This document shows positions 1 through 8,043 of a stretch of DNA of 13,115 nt, one piece after another (positions within the stretch are counted from its first letter, which is position 1; each line of letters opens with the position of its first letter). Under the pieces are notes generated by a model. That model ran no database searches. It saw nothing but the letters and a program-made list of their open reading frames with translations, and had not been told where the DNA came from. The stretch spans positions 1-13,115 of the forward strand of contig DBCM01000161.1 in NCBI GenBank assembly GCA_002293045.1, read 5' to 3'. The stretch is from Flavobacteriales bacterium UBA958. GTDB lineage: Bacteria; Bacteroidota; Bacteroidia; Flavobacteriales_D; Crocinitomicaceae. Made by a program: the position numbers and the translations under genes.

Positions 1-1
1 T

Positions 2-2330
2 GGTACCGCCACCGGATCAATTACCGTTAATCCAACTCCGGTATTAACCGTAAATAGTCCGACAATTTGTGACGGACAAAGCGCGACACTTACAGCAACT
101 AGTTCTGTTCCGGGAGGCACATTTACTTGGAACCCAGGAGCCGCAGCAACAAATTCCATCACAGTTAATCCCCTAACAACCACCTCATACACGGTGAATT
201 ATTCCACCCCAGCGGGCTGCTCTGCTACTGCAGTAACTTCGACAGTTACGGTGAACCCAACACCCAGTGTTAGTGTAAATAGCGCAACGATATGTTATGG
301 TCAGACATCCACGTTAACCGCCACACCCACGGTTCCTGGGGGTACGTATACTTGGAGTAATGGCGGCAGTACGCAAAGCATCAACGTAAATCCTTCCACA
401 ACTACAACCTACACGGTAAATTATAGCACTGGAGCTGGATGCGCAGCGCCTGTAGCATCCGGAACCGTAACTGTGAATCCAACGCCAACAATCACCGCAA
501 CGAGCGCCACCATTTGTGCTGGCCAGTCCGTAACTCTAAATGCTTCCACCAATACTCAAGGGGGTACGTTCACTTGGAATCCCGGAGGGATCATTGGCAG
601 TACCCTAACGGTGAGTCCGCCAAATACAACAGCCTATACCTTGAGTTATGTAAGCGGTGCCGGTTGTGTTTCGAACAATACAACAGGTACTGTAACCGTA
701 AACCCAGTGGCTATAGTAACGGTCAATAGTGACACCATTTGTGATGGAAATTCGACAACACTAACAGCAACTCCAAGTGTTCCTGGCGGTACATTTTTAT
801 GGAATAATGGTGCAACCACGCCATCCATTACGGTATCCCCAAACACTACTACCACATACACAGTAGATTATACAAGTGCAGCGGGATGTTCAAGCGCTCA
901 AGCCATTGGCGTTGTAACGGTAAATCCAAGTCCTGTGGTCACCGTGAACAATGCCACCATTTGCAGTGGTCAAACCGCAAATTTAACTGCTGTTTCTAGC
1001 CTTCCCCTGGGAGTGTTTACGTGGAACCCCGGAGGATTAACCACCCCATCAGTTCAGGTTTCACCCGGCCAAACCACCAGCTATACCGTTACGTTTAATA
1101 GCAATTTAAATTGCCCGAGTGCACCAGCAACAGCAATTGTTACCGTGAATCCAACGCCAACGGTTACTATTGTAGACGATACCATCTGCAATGGCAGTAA
1201 CGGCACCTTAAATACCAGTGTTTCTGTTCCCGGAGGGACCTACTTATGGTCTCCAGGAGGAAGTACTGCCCAGAATTTAACTTTAAGTCCAAACACAACT
1301 ACCAGTTATTCTCTCGTATACAGCACCGGTGCAAATTGTAGCAGTGCCGCAGTCACGGGTATCATAACGGTAAATCCTATTCCAACGTTATTCACCACCC
1401 TAGCCTCAGCAACGCTTTGCAGTGGAGATGCGGTTTCAATTGGATTAAATTCAAACGTTCCAGGAGCAATTATTTCATGGACCAATGCGCCGAATCAGGT
1501 TCTTGGAAGCAATGCAGGGACAGGTCAGACCATCAATGAGGTATTGACCACCGCCACACAAGCCACAGGAACTACCGCATACACCATAGTTTCCACAGCG
1601 AATAATTGCAGCAGTATCCCTCAAACGATTACAGTTACGGTACATCCTATACCAAACCTTACCGTAAATAATGACACTATATGTCAAGGCCAATCGTCTA
1701 CGGTCTCTGCAATTCCAGATGTTCAAGGAGGAACCTTTTTATGGTCAAATGGCGCACAAATCACTCCTTCAATTTCCGTGACGCCAGCTACTACTACCAC
1801 ATATAATGTACTTTACGACTTTAATGGGTGTATAACTACAGCGAGCGGAACCGTGGTGGTGAATCCAGTCCCAAGTGTGACTTTGAATAGCGGGAGTATT
1901 TGTTTTGGCGACTCTATTGTACTCACTGCTAATCCGAGCGCACCAGGTGGAATTTACACGTGGAGTCCTGGGGGAGTTGGACCTCAGAGTATTACTGCGA
2001 ATCCGGGGATAAGCACCAGTATTTCTGTAGCTTACACCTTGAATAATTGCAGCAGTCAACAGGCTACAAGCAACATTACAGTAACCCAATTACCGACCAT
2101 AATCATGGACGATACCACCATTTGTCAAGGACAATTGGCAACGATGACGGCTATTCCAAGTCAAGGTGGTGGTACGTTTGATTGGTCTCCGGGCGGACCA
2201 GGACCACAAACGGCAAGCCTTTCTCCAAATGATACGATGCCAATAACAGTAACATACACGGTAAACGGGTGTTCAAGCACTCCAACTACTGCGATGATTA
2301 ACGTTAACCCCTTACCCATCTCCAACGTGA
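2..2330 (+). repeat. Ten tandem Ig/PKD-like coding repeats, about 222-225 bp each
   Basis: Taking the T of each T-I-C-like motif as anchor, units begin at nt 62, 287, 509, 734, 956, 1181, 1412, 1676, 1895 and 2117. The steps are 225, 222, 225, 222, 225, 231, 264, 219 and 222 bp. The unit anchored at 1412 is the outlier. It has T-L-C instead of T-I-C and a longer, Gly/Thr-rich middle, and it resembles a different PKD-like family common in Bacteroidota. DNA identity between units is mostly low, so the repeats are conserved as protein rather than being fresh duplications. A 17-base block is exact at 473-489 and 1145-1161, at two unit junctions. Confidence 0.9.
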
Positions 2331-3094
2331 TTACTCCTGCAATTACTGGATGTACACCCCTCAACTATCTGTTCGAGGCAGATACAACCCAAGCAAGTGA
2401 TGGCTACAGTTGGAATGTGAATGGAAGTGTGTTGAATGGCAGCAGTGTTAGCGGAATTGCAATGAGTGGAGGTTGTCAATCGATATCACTTACAAATACA
2501 TTAAATGGATGCAGCACAACTACAACCTTGGTTGATCATTTATGTCCTGAATTCCCGCCCATCGCAGCATTTGATCCCAGTGTGTCATATTTTTCAGAAC
2601 CCAGCCAAACTGTTTCTTTTTTAAACACGAGTCAAGGAGCGAGTACTTATGCATGGGTATTTGATGATGGGGGCATAAGCACTGAACATTCACCACAGCA
2701 TGTATTTACGAACACTACCTCGGGAAGTACAGTTTGGCTCTATGCCACCAGCCCGCTGGGATGTGTTGACAGTACGAGCTTATTTATATCTTATCAGGAC
2801 GGTTTGATTTATTACATCCCAAATACCTTCACTCCTGATGGCGATTTATATAACAATAGCTTTAAGCCAATATTTACTTCGGGTTACGACCCTTACAACT
2901 ATACCCTTCAGATTTTCAACCGTTGGGGGGCACTAATTTTTGAGTCAAATAACCCAAGCATTGGTTGGGATGGGTCCTATGGTTTATATGGCAACCAAGT
3001 GCAAAGTGGGACGTATACGTATCGAATTCGTTTTAAGGTACTTAAAAACGATGAATATCAAGTGGTGGTTGGACATGTAAATTTAGTTAAATAA
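2..3094 (+). CDS. Large repetitive cell-surface adhesin-like protein with type IX (type B) sorting domain, 5' truncated
   Basis: The frame is open from the first bases, so the start and signal peptide lie upstream; 1030 residues are visible. Visible residues 1 to about 770 are ten Ig/PKD-like units. Each has a TIC-x-G-Q-like motif near its start, a GG-T-[FY]-x-W core and a second Cys near its end (usually GC), followed by a T-V-N-P linker. The paired cysteines suggest one disulfide per unit. Next come a GC-x-PL unit (from nt 2348), a PKD-type domain (about nt 2570-2790) and a gliding-motility-associated C-terminal domain (nt 2810-3091) with the PNTFTPDGD, IFNRWG and WDG hallmarks. In this family that domain directs export by the type IX system and surface attachment or release. 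The likely role is adhesion or matrix formation; the ligand is unknown. A similar gene follows 67 bases downstream. The family and sorting domain are confident; the adhesive role is inference. Confidence 0.9.
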   Translation, partial: GTATGSITVNPTPVLTVNSPTICDGQSATLTATSSVPGGTFTWNPGAAATNSITVNPLTTTSYTVNYSTPAGCSATAVTSTVTVNPTPSVSVNSATICYGQTSTLTATPTVPGGTYTWSNGGSTQSINVNPSTTTTYTVNYSTGAGCAAPVASGTVTVNPTPTITATSATICAGQSVTLNASTNTQGGTFTWNPGGIIGSTLTVSPPNTTAYTLSYVSGAGCVSNNTTGTVTVNPVAIVTVNSDTICDGNSTTLTATPSVPGGTFLWNNGATTPSITVSPNTTTTYTVDYTSAAGCSSAQAIGVVTVNPSPVVTVNNATICSGQTANLTAVSSLPLGVFTWNPGGLTTPSVQVSPGQTTSYTVTFNSNLNCPSAPATAIVTVNPTPTVTIVDDTICNGSNGTLNTSVSVPGGTYLWSPGGSTAQNLTLSPNTTTSYSLVYSTGANCSSAAVTGIITVNPIPTLFTTLASATLCSGDAVSIGLNSNVPGAIISWTNAPNQVLGSNAGTGQTINEVLTTATQATGTTAYTIVSTANNCSSIPQTITVTVHPIPNLTVNNDTICQGQSSTVSAIPDVQGGTFLWSNGAQITPSISVTPATTTTYNVLYDFNGCITTASGTVVVNPVPSVTLNSGSICFGDSIVLTANPSAPGGIYTWSPGGVGPQSITANPGISTSISVAYTLNNCSSQQATSNITVTQLPTIIMDDTTICQGQLATMTAIPSQGGGTFDWSPGGPGPQTASLSPNDTMPITVTYTVNGCSSTPTTAMINVNPLPISNVITPAITGCTPLNYLFEADTTQASDGYSWNVNGSVLNGSSVSGIAMSGGCQSISLTNTLNGCSTTTTLVDHLCPEFPPIAAFDPSVSYFSEPSQTVSFLNTSQGASTYAWVFDDGGISTEHSPQHVFTNTTSGSTVWLYATSPLGCVDSTSLFISYQDGLIYYIPNTFTPDGDLYNNSFKPIFTSGYDPYNYTLQIFNRWGALIFESNNPSIGWDGSYGLYGNQVQSGTYTYRIRFKVLKNDEYQVVVGHVNLVK
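2348..3094 (+). repeat. Shared C-terminal module, copy 1 (paralogous to 5100-5846)
   Basis: From the GC-x-PL motif to the stop codon this segment is 747 bp, the same length as the matching end of the next gene. It holds a small cysteine-bearing unit, a PKD-type domain and the type B sorting domain. Over the last 94 residues I align the two copies without gaps and count 51 identities. Further upstream, identity is lower but the order of motifs is the same. Confidence 0.85.
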
Positions 3095-3136
3095 CAAGCT
3101 TACAATCATTGCCCTAGGATATTAAGGAATTGTTAT

Positions 3137-3144
3137 TAAATTTG
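3137..3144 (+). promoter_or_regulatory. Putative Bacteroidota -7 promoter element TAAATTTG
   Basis: TAAATTTG fits the Bacteroidota -7 consensus TAnnTTTG and lies in the 67-base gap, 17 bases before the ATG at 3162. That would give a leader of roughly a dozen bases. A TTG at 3109-3111 is the only -33 candidate, and its 25-base spacing is longer than usual, so support is moderate. If real, the second adhesin gene has its own promoter instead of depending only on the upstream gene. Confidence 0.5.
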
Positions 3145-3161
3145 GGACACCTAGACTAATT

Positions 3162-5846
3162 ATGAGAAAAATATTATTCACGTCAATCGCTATTATCATT
3201 GGGTTTTTAGGGAATTTTTTCCTTTTTGGCCAAGCATCTACCATAACTTTTAATTACACAGGAGCTGTTCAAACATGGACGGTTCCTCCGTGCGTTTTCA
3301 CGATCAATGTCATTGTTGCAGGGGCCAAAGGAGGTGGTGCTAATGGCGGAAATGGCGCAAGAATATCCGCACCCATTAACGTAACTCCAGGTCAAATTTT
3401 AAATATTTATTGCGGAGGCATGGGTACCCAAGGAAATGCTTCTGGTGGTTGGAACGGTGGAGGAACTGGATTTGCCTCCAGTAATGGAAATATTGCTTAC
3501 GGATCTTGGGGTGGCGGTGGCGCATCTGACATAAGAATTGGTGGGACTGCACTCGCAAATCGCGTTATTGTAGGCGGCGGCGGCGGCGGTCGAAGTGGGG
3601 GTTCTTCTCCAGTTTGCGGTGGCGCAGCCAATTGTAACAACGGTGCTGCCGGATGTAATACCTATGGCCAAGGTGGTCAAGGAGGAACGCAAGCAGCCGG
3701 AGGAAATGGTGGAACACCATGGGCCGGAACACCTCCAGGAGGTTCACCCGGGACCTTAGGCAATGGTGGTCAAGCTGGATTTTGGCAAACTGCCTCGGGC
3801 GGTGGCGGCGGCGGCGGATTCTACGGCGGCGGCGGCGGCGGAAACGACGGATGCTGCACCGGTGCCAACGGCGGTGGCGGTGGCGGAGCTGGATCTTCTT
3901 TAGTTCCTGCTGGCGGAACCTGTTTGGCAAACAACAACAATAACCATGGTTTTGTAACGATCAATTACCAAGCAGGAGGAATAAATGTTACAGCAACGAA
4001 TGGGGGTCCATATTGCGCTGGACAAACAATCACGTTAAATGCGTCGAATGGGGCTACAACATACGCATGGACTGGACCAAATGGATTTACCTCAAACCTT
4101 CAGAATCCTACCATTCCAAATGCTACACCATTGGATAGTGGAACGTATACCTTGAACTATACCACACCAAACTGCAACGGTACAGCTACTACCCTGGTTG
4201 TTGTTAATACACCAACGGTTCCTGCCTTTACTCAAATTGCTCCAATTTGTCACAACGGTGCGGTACCCGGACTACCTGCCGCCTCTAACAATAATCCTTC
4301 ACTCACAGGTACATGGTCTCCTTCGGTTATATCCTCCGCAGCTCCTGGAACGTATCCGTATATTTTCACCCCTGCGCCTCAGTTTTGTGCGGTTCCAGCA
4401 ACGATGAATATCACGATTCTACCCAATGAAACGCCTTCGTTCAATCAAATCATGCCGATGTGTATTAACAGTGCACCTCCTGCGTTACCAAATCCATCTA
4501 CCAATGCTACCCCATATACAGGGACATGGGCACCACCTACCATTACAACCGCCTCCGCAGGCTTGTATACCTACACATTTACCCCGACAGCTGGACAATG
4601 TGCGGTCGTAACTACCATGGATATTTCTATCCTTAACTATACCGAACCCACCTTCCAGCAAATCGGACCGATCTGCCAGTTTACACCGGGAATTACATTA
4701 CCAGGAAGTTCCACAAACGCGGTTCCGATAACCGGTTCTTGGAATCCCCCGATCATTAATGTGAATACCCCAGGTACGGTATTTTATAATTTCACCCCCG
4801 ATCCTTTCCAATGTTCAGATTCTGCCTCCATGTACATCACGATTGATCCGTTGAATATTCCTCAGTTTACCCAAATACCGTTGGTATGTCAAGGCGACAT
4901 CTCGCCAGTATTTCCTTTAGTATCAAATAATAACCCAGGAATCGTGGGGAGCTGGAATCCACCGACCATTGATAGTTCAAGCCCAGGGACTTTTACGTTT
5001 AGCTTTAATCCAAACCCAAACCAATGTGCTGATACCGTAACGATGAATGTCACTGTGGTTCCTTCGGAGCCCCCTGTATTTGAGGCAGATTCCTTAACCG
5101 GATGTAACCCGCTGATGGTCAACTTCAATACGATACCTGTTCCTGGAGCGAGCTACACCTACACGTGGAACGGAAATACTATTGGAACAACACCAAGCAC
5201 AGCATACATGTTTACCGCAGCAGGCTGTCATACCATCACCTTACAATACAACCTGTTGGGCTGTTTAGAAACAACAACATACACGGACTATATTTGTATG
5301 GAAAACTATCCAAACACCACCTTTACGGCGAATCCAAATGTACTTTCCTCCACCTCAGAGACCATTAACTTCACCAATACAACGATGGGTGCTATATCTT
5401 ACGTTTGGGAATATGGCGACGGACAAACGTCGACTGAGTTTGAAGAACCACATTTTTACAATGGTATCTCAGAAAACATGCTCGTTAGTTTAACGGCAAG
5501 CACGGCATTGGGATGTACAACCACCTATGAATTGTCGTTGCCTGTAATCAGCGATCCAATTTATTATGTACCCAATACCTTTACTCCAGATCAAGATGAG
5601 CATAACCAAACTTGGTTTCCGGTATTTACCACGGGTTTTGATCCTTACAATTTTAACCTAAAAATATTTAACCGTTGGGGTGAGTTAGTTTGGGAAAGTA
5701 ATAACGCCTTGGGCGAATGGGATGGCACCTACGGCGCAGATGGCAGAAAAGTACAAGCTGGAATTTATACTTGGATCATTAAGTATTCCAACAAGGAAAC
5801 CGACGAGAAGAAGGTGGTTACCGGTACAGTAAACGTGCTTAAATAG
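3162..5846 (+). CDS. Secreted glycine-rich repeat protein with PKD and type IX (type B) sorting domains
   Basis: The protein has 894 residues and starts at an ATG followed by a clear signal peptide (basic MRK, hydrophobic core, cleavage near residues 24-25 at FGQA). Residues about 28-270 form a glycine-rich domain with several runs of six or seven Gly, a GGGGASDIR motif (117-125) and eight cysteines (44, 84, 152, 158, 165, 231, 232, 254). It resembles the Gly_rich family that includes the ALK/LTK extracellular domain. An Ig-like unit follows (about 274-350), then four repeats of exactly 71 residues (354-637), a GC-x-PL unit, a PKD-type domain with WEYGDG, and the C-terminal sorting domain (last 94 residues) with PNTFTPD, IFNRWG and WDG. 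Export by Sec and then the type IX system to the surface or medium is well supported. An adhesive or structural role is inferred. No catalytic domain is recognisable. Confidence 0.93.
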   Translation: MRKILFTSIAIIIGFLGNFFLFGQASTITFNYTGAVQTWTVPPCVFTINVIVAGAKGGGANGGNGARISAPINVTPGQILNIYCGGMGTQGNASGGWNGGGTGFASSNGNIAYGSWGGGGASDIRIGGTALANRVIVGGGGGGRSGGSSPVCGGAANCNNGAAGCNTYGQGGQGGTQAAGGNGGTPWAGTPPGGSPGTLGNGGQAGFWQTASGGGGGGGFYGGGGGGNDGCCTGANGGGGGGAGSSLVPAGGTCLANNNNNHGFVTINYQAGGINVTATNGGPYCAGQTITLNASNGATTYAWTGPNGFTSNLQNPTIPNATPLDSGTYTLNYTTPNCNGTATTLVVVNTPTVPAFTQIAPICHNGAVPGLPAASNNNPSLTGTWSPSVISSAAPGTYPYIFTPAPQFCAVPATMNITILPNETPSFNQIMPMCINSAPPALPNPSTNATPYTGTWAPPTITTASAGLYTYTFTPTAGQCAVVTTMDISILNYTEPTFQQIGPICQFTPGITLPGSSTNAVPITGSWNPPIINVNTPGTVFYNFTPDPFQCSDSASMYITIDPLNIPQFTQIPLVCQGDISPVFPLVSNNNPGIVGSWNPPTIDSSSPGTFTFSFNPNPNQCADTVTMNVTVVPSEPPVFEADSLTGCNPLMVNFNTIPVPGASYTYTWNGNTIGTTPSTAYMFTAAGCHTITLQYNLLGCLETTTYTDYICMENYPNTTFTANPNVLSSTSETINFTNTTMGAISYVWEYGDGQTSTEFEEPHFYNGISENMLVSLTASTALGCTTTYELSLPVISDPIYYVPNTFTPDQDEHNQTWFPVFTTGFDPYNFNLKIFNRWGELVWESNNALGEWDGTYGADGRKVQAGIYTWIIKYSNKETDEKKVVTGTVNVLK
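3573..3887 (+). repeat. GGC/GGT glycine-codon tracts inside the glycine-rich domain
   Basis: Three clusters of near-pure glycine codons occur: 3573-3590 (five GGC plus one GGT), 3798-3842 (seven Gly codons, then Phe-Tyr, then five GGC and one GGA) and 3870-3887 (alternating GGC/GGT, ending GGA). They are GC-rich islands in a moderately AT-rich gene. A triplet tract can gain or lose units by slippage without shifting the frame, so Gly-run length could vary between strains. Confidence 0.85.
4221..5072 (+). repeat. Four tandem coding repeats of exactly 213 bp (71 residues)
   Basis: Units start at the Pro codon of P-x-F-x-Q-I at nt 4221, 4434, 4647 and 4860, and the array ends at 5072. Each step is exactly 213 bp. 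Each unit reads approximately P-x-F-x-Q-I-x-x-[IMV]-C early, [TV]-G-[TS]-W-x-P in the middle, and F-x-P-x-x-x-x-C-A/S with a T-M-x-[IV]-[TS] strand near the end, with two cysteines per unit. The unit type is common in large Bacteroidota surface proteins. DNA identity between units is low although their length is fixed. Confidence 0.9.
5100..5846 (+). repeat. Shared C-terminal module, copy 2 (paralogous to 2348-3094)
   Basis: This is the second copy of the 747-bp end module: a GC-x-PL unit, a PKD-type domain and the type B sorting domain starting at nt 5562. It has the same total length as the copy at the end of the preceding gene, while everything N-terminal to it differs in domain type. The pattern fits a conserved export cassette joined to interchangeable passenger domains. 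Confidence 0.85.
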
Positions 5847-5852
5847 GAACTT

Positions 5853-7163
5853 TTACTTCTTACGGAAGAAAATCTTAACGGGCACACCGGTAAAATTAAA
5901 GTTTTCCCTCAGCCTGTTTTCTATAAATCTGCTGTATGATTCCGTAATGTACTGTGGTAAATTACAGAACAATGCAAACGCTGGTGCGTGAGTAGGCAGC
6001 TGCTGAACGAATTTAATTTTCACGTACTTCCCTTTAACTGCCGGTGGCGGATTATCTTGGATAATTTCGAGCATTACTTCATTCAGCTTAGACGTTGGGA
6101 TCTTTTTTGTTCGGTTGGCAAACACTTCCATACACGTCTCAATGGCTTTGTGAATGCGTTGTTTGGTTATGGTTGAGGTGAAAATGATTGGAACATCATT
6201 GAACGGGGCTAATTGCTTGCGTAAATTCTCCTCGAATGCTTTCATCGTGGTGTGATCCTTCTCAACTAAATCCCATTTATTAACCAATACAATGACTCCT
6301 TTTGAGTTTTTCTCGATCATGTAGTATATCGATAAATCTTGTTTTTGAAGACCTTCGGCAGCGTCTATCATCAAAAAGCACACATCGGAATTCTCAATGG
6401 TTCGCACGGAGCGAAGGACGGAGTAATATTCGATGTCTTCGGTTACTTTGGCCTTCTTTCTGATTCCAGCAGTATCAATTAATAAAAAGTCTTGGCCAAA
6501 GGAACGGTATCGGGTGTGTATGGAATCGCGTGTGGTGCCAGAAATATCTGTTACGATGTTTCGCTCTGAATTAGTTAAGGCGTTGATCATAGAAGATTTC
6601 CCTACGTTTGGACGACCTACAATCGCAATTCTTGGCAAGCCATCTTGTTCTAAAATTGCTTCATCTTCTTTATCAAGGAAGCTTACCACCTCATCCAATA
6701 AATCACCAGTACCACCACCGTTTGCGGCGCTTAGATCAAATACATCACCCAAGCCAAATGAGTAAAATTCTGCAGACATACCAATTCGGTCGTTGGTATC
6801 TACTTTATTAGCCACAACAAGAATTTTCTTCTTACTTTTTCGAAGTAATTCCGCGACAAGAAGATCCATTTCAACGATGCCTGTCATTACATCCACCATG
6901 AACAAAATTACTTTCGCTTCATCAATGGCTAACTCCACTTGCTTTCGGATTTCCCCCTCAAAAATATCCTCTTTGGTTGCCGCATAACCTCCGGTGTCAA
7001 TTACCGAGAATTTATAGCCATTCCACTCTCCTTTCCCGTAAATTCGATCGCGAGTTACTCCACTAACTTCTTTAACAATCGCATCGCGCGATTCAGTTAA
7101 GCGATTAAATAATGTGGATTTGCCGACATTTGGTCGGCCGACGATTGCAATAATGTTGCTCAT
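5853..7163 (-). CDS. der: Ribosome biogenesis GTPase Der (EngA)
   Basis: Der is a tandem-GTPase protein that binds the 50S precursor and promotes late large-subunit assembly in the cytoplasm. This copy has 436 residues, normal for the family. The first G domain shows G1 GRPNVGKS (9-16), G3 DTGG (56-59) and G4 NKVD (119-122). The second shows GRPNVGKS (183-190), DTAG (230-233) and NKWD (295-298). The KH-like C-terminal domain, about 350-436, ends in a basic KIFFRKK. The start is fixed by the motif close behind it (MSNIIAIVGRPNVGKS) and by the one-base overlap with era upstream, TAATG at 7161-7165 on the minus strand. It therefore probably shares era's transcript and is translationally coupled. 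Its stop faces the stop of the secreted glycine-rich gene 6 bases away. All core motifs are intact. Confidence 0.98.
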   Translation of the reverse strand: MSNIIAIVGRPNVGKSTLFNRLTESRDAIVKEVSGVTRDRIYGKGEWNGYKFSVIDTGGYAATKEDIFEGEIRKQVELAIDEAKVILFMVDVMTGIVEMDLLVAELLRKSKKKILVVANKVDTNDRIGMSAEFYSFGLGDVFDLSAANGGGTGDLLDEVVSFLDKEDEAILEQDGLPRIAIVGRPNVGKSSMINALTNSERNIVTDISGTTRDSIHTRYRSFGQDFLLIDTAGIRKKAKVTEDIEYYSVLRSVRTIENSDVCFLMIDAAEGLQKQDLSIYYMIEKNSKGVIVLVNKWDLVEKDHTTMKAFEENLRKQLAPFNDVPIIFTSTITKQRIHKAIETCMEVFANRTKKIPTSKLNEVMLEIIQDNPPPAVKGKYVKIKFVQQLPTHAPAFALFCNLPQYITESYSRFIENRLRENFNFTGVPVKIFFRKK

Positions 7164-8038
7164 TAATATCCGTATTTTTTCAATTTAGCTTCCGAGGACC
7201 TCCAGTCTTTATCTACTTTGACAAAGGTTTCAAGAAACACCTTTTTATCTAAGAATTTTTGAATATCAATTCTGGCTTGACGTCCTATTTTCTTTAACAT
7301 CTCTCCTCCTTTTCCAATAATAATGCCCTTTTGAGAATCGCGTTCTACGATGATAATGGCCCGAATCCGTATCAGATGCACGGTGTCTTCATACATTTCA
7401 ATCTCAATCTGGGAACTATAGGGAATTTCTTTTTGACAAAAATTAAAAATCTTCTCACGAATAATTTCAGACACAAAGAAGCGCATGGGGCGGTCTGATA
7501 ATTCATCTTTGTCGTAGTACGGTGGGCTTTCAGGAATTAACGCTAGAATTCGTTCCCAAACGACGTCCATGTTAAAGTTGTGCAAGGCAGAGATTGGGTA
7601 GACTTCTGCGGTGGGAATTTCTTGCTTCCAATATTCAATCCGTTCTGCAACTTTTTCTTGATGCGACTTATCTACCTTATTAATTAAACAAAGTACGGGT
7701 ACGCTCAACTTTTTTATGCGTTCCAAGGTGGCTTCATGATTCATTTTTTGTTCAACAGTGTCGGTAACAAAAAGCAAAACATCTGCATCCTGGAGGGAAA
7801 CAGAAACATATTCCATCATGTTCTCATGTAACTTGTACGAAACATTAACCACTCCGGGAGTATCCGAAAACACAATTTGATGGTCTTCATCATTGACGAT
7901 TCCCAAGATTCGATGACGCGTAGTTTGTGCCTTGGAAGTAACAATGGATAACTTTTCTCCAACCAATTGATTCATCAAGGTTGATTTACCCACATTCGGA
8001 CTTCCAACAATATTTACAAAACCTGATTTATGCGCCAT
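7163..8038 (-). CDS. era: GTPase Era, 16S rRNA-binding
   Basis: Era is an essential-type GTPase that binds the 3' end of 16S rRNA and assists 30S subunit maturation. The 291-residue product has G1 GSPNVGKS (12-19), a switch region with QTTRHR (38-43), G3 DTPG (59-62), G4 NKVD (120-123) and G5 SAL (150-152). A C-terminal KH domain contains the RNA-binding IGKGGEMLKKIG stretch (241-252). Length and motif order are those of the family. The ATG at 8036-8038 is the natural start because MAHKSGFVNIVG leads straight into the first strand and G1 loop. TACCTTTG sits 5 bases upstream of it, so the message may be leaderless. It is the first gene of an era-der operon and is divergent from ribD across 75 bases. 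Confidence 0.98.
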   Translation of the reverse strand: MAHKSGFVNIVGSPNVGKSTLMNQLVGEKLSIVTSKAQTTRHRILGIVNDEDHQIVFSDTPGVVNVSYKLHENMMEYVSVSLQDADVLLFVTDTVEQKMNHEATLERIKKLSVPVLCLINKVDKSHQEKVAERIEYWKQEIPTAEVYPISALHNFNMDVVWERILALIPESPPYYDKDELSDRPMRFFVSEIIREKIFNFCQKEIPYSSQIEIEMYEDTVHLIRIRAIIIVERDSQKGIIIGKGGEMLKKIGRQARIDIQKFLDKKVFLETFVKVDKDWRSSEAKLKKYGY

Positions 8039-8043
8039 GGCTG

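Noticed and set aside
1475..2089. Open frames on the minus strand within the first adhesin gene
   Set aside because: They are antisense to the repeat units, have no start context or recognisable domains, and overlap a clear gene throughout.
62..2330. Regularly spaced repeats considered as a CRISPR array or other noncoding repeat
   Set aside because: The period is about 222 bp, all units are in one open frame and similarity is at protein level; this is a tandem-domain protein.
3102..3133. ACAAT...ATTGT inverted repeat between the two adhesin genes as a terminator
   Set aside because: A five-base AT-rich stem with a loop of about 22 bases is expected by chance and has no U-tract.
3565..3943. 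Arginine-rich open frames on both strands in the glycine-rich region
   Set aside because: They arise from reading GGC/GGT glycine codons in other frames and have no independent support.
5851..5872. Hairpin TTTT-A-CTTC / GAAG-AAAA as a bidirectional terminator
   Set aside because: The stem is AT-rich with a bulged A, lies mostly inside the end of der and lacks a proper U-tract; it is too weak to call.
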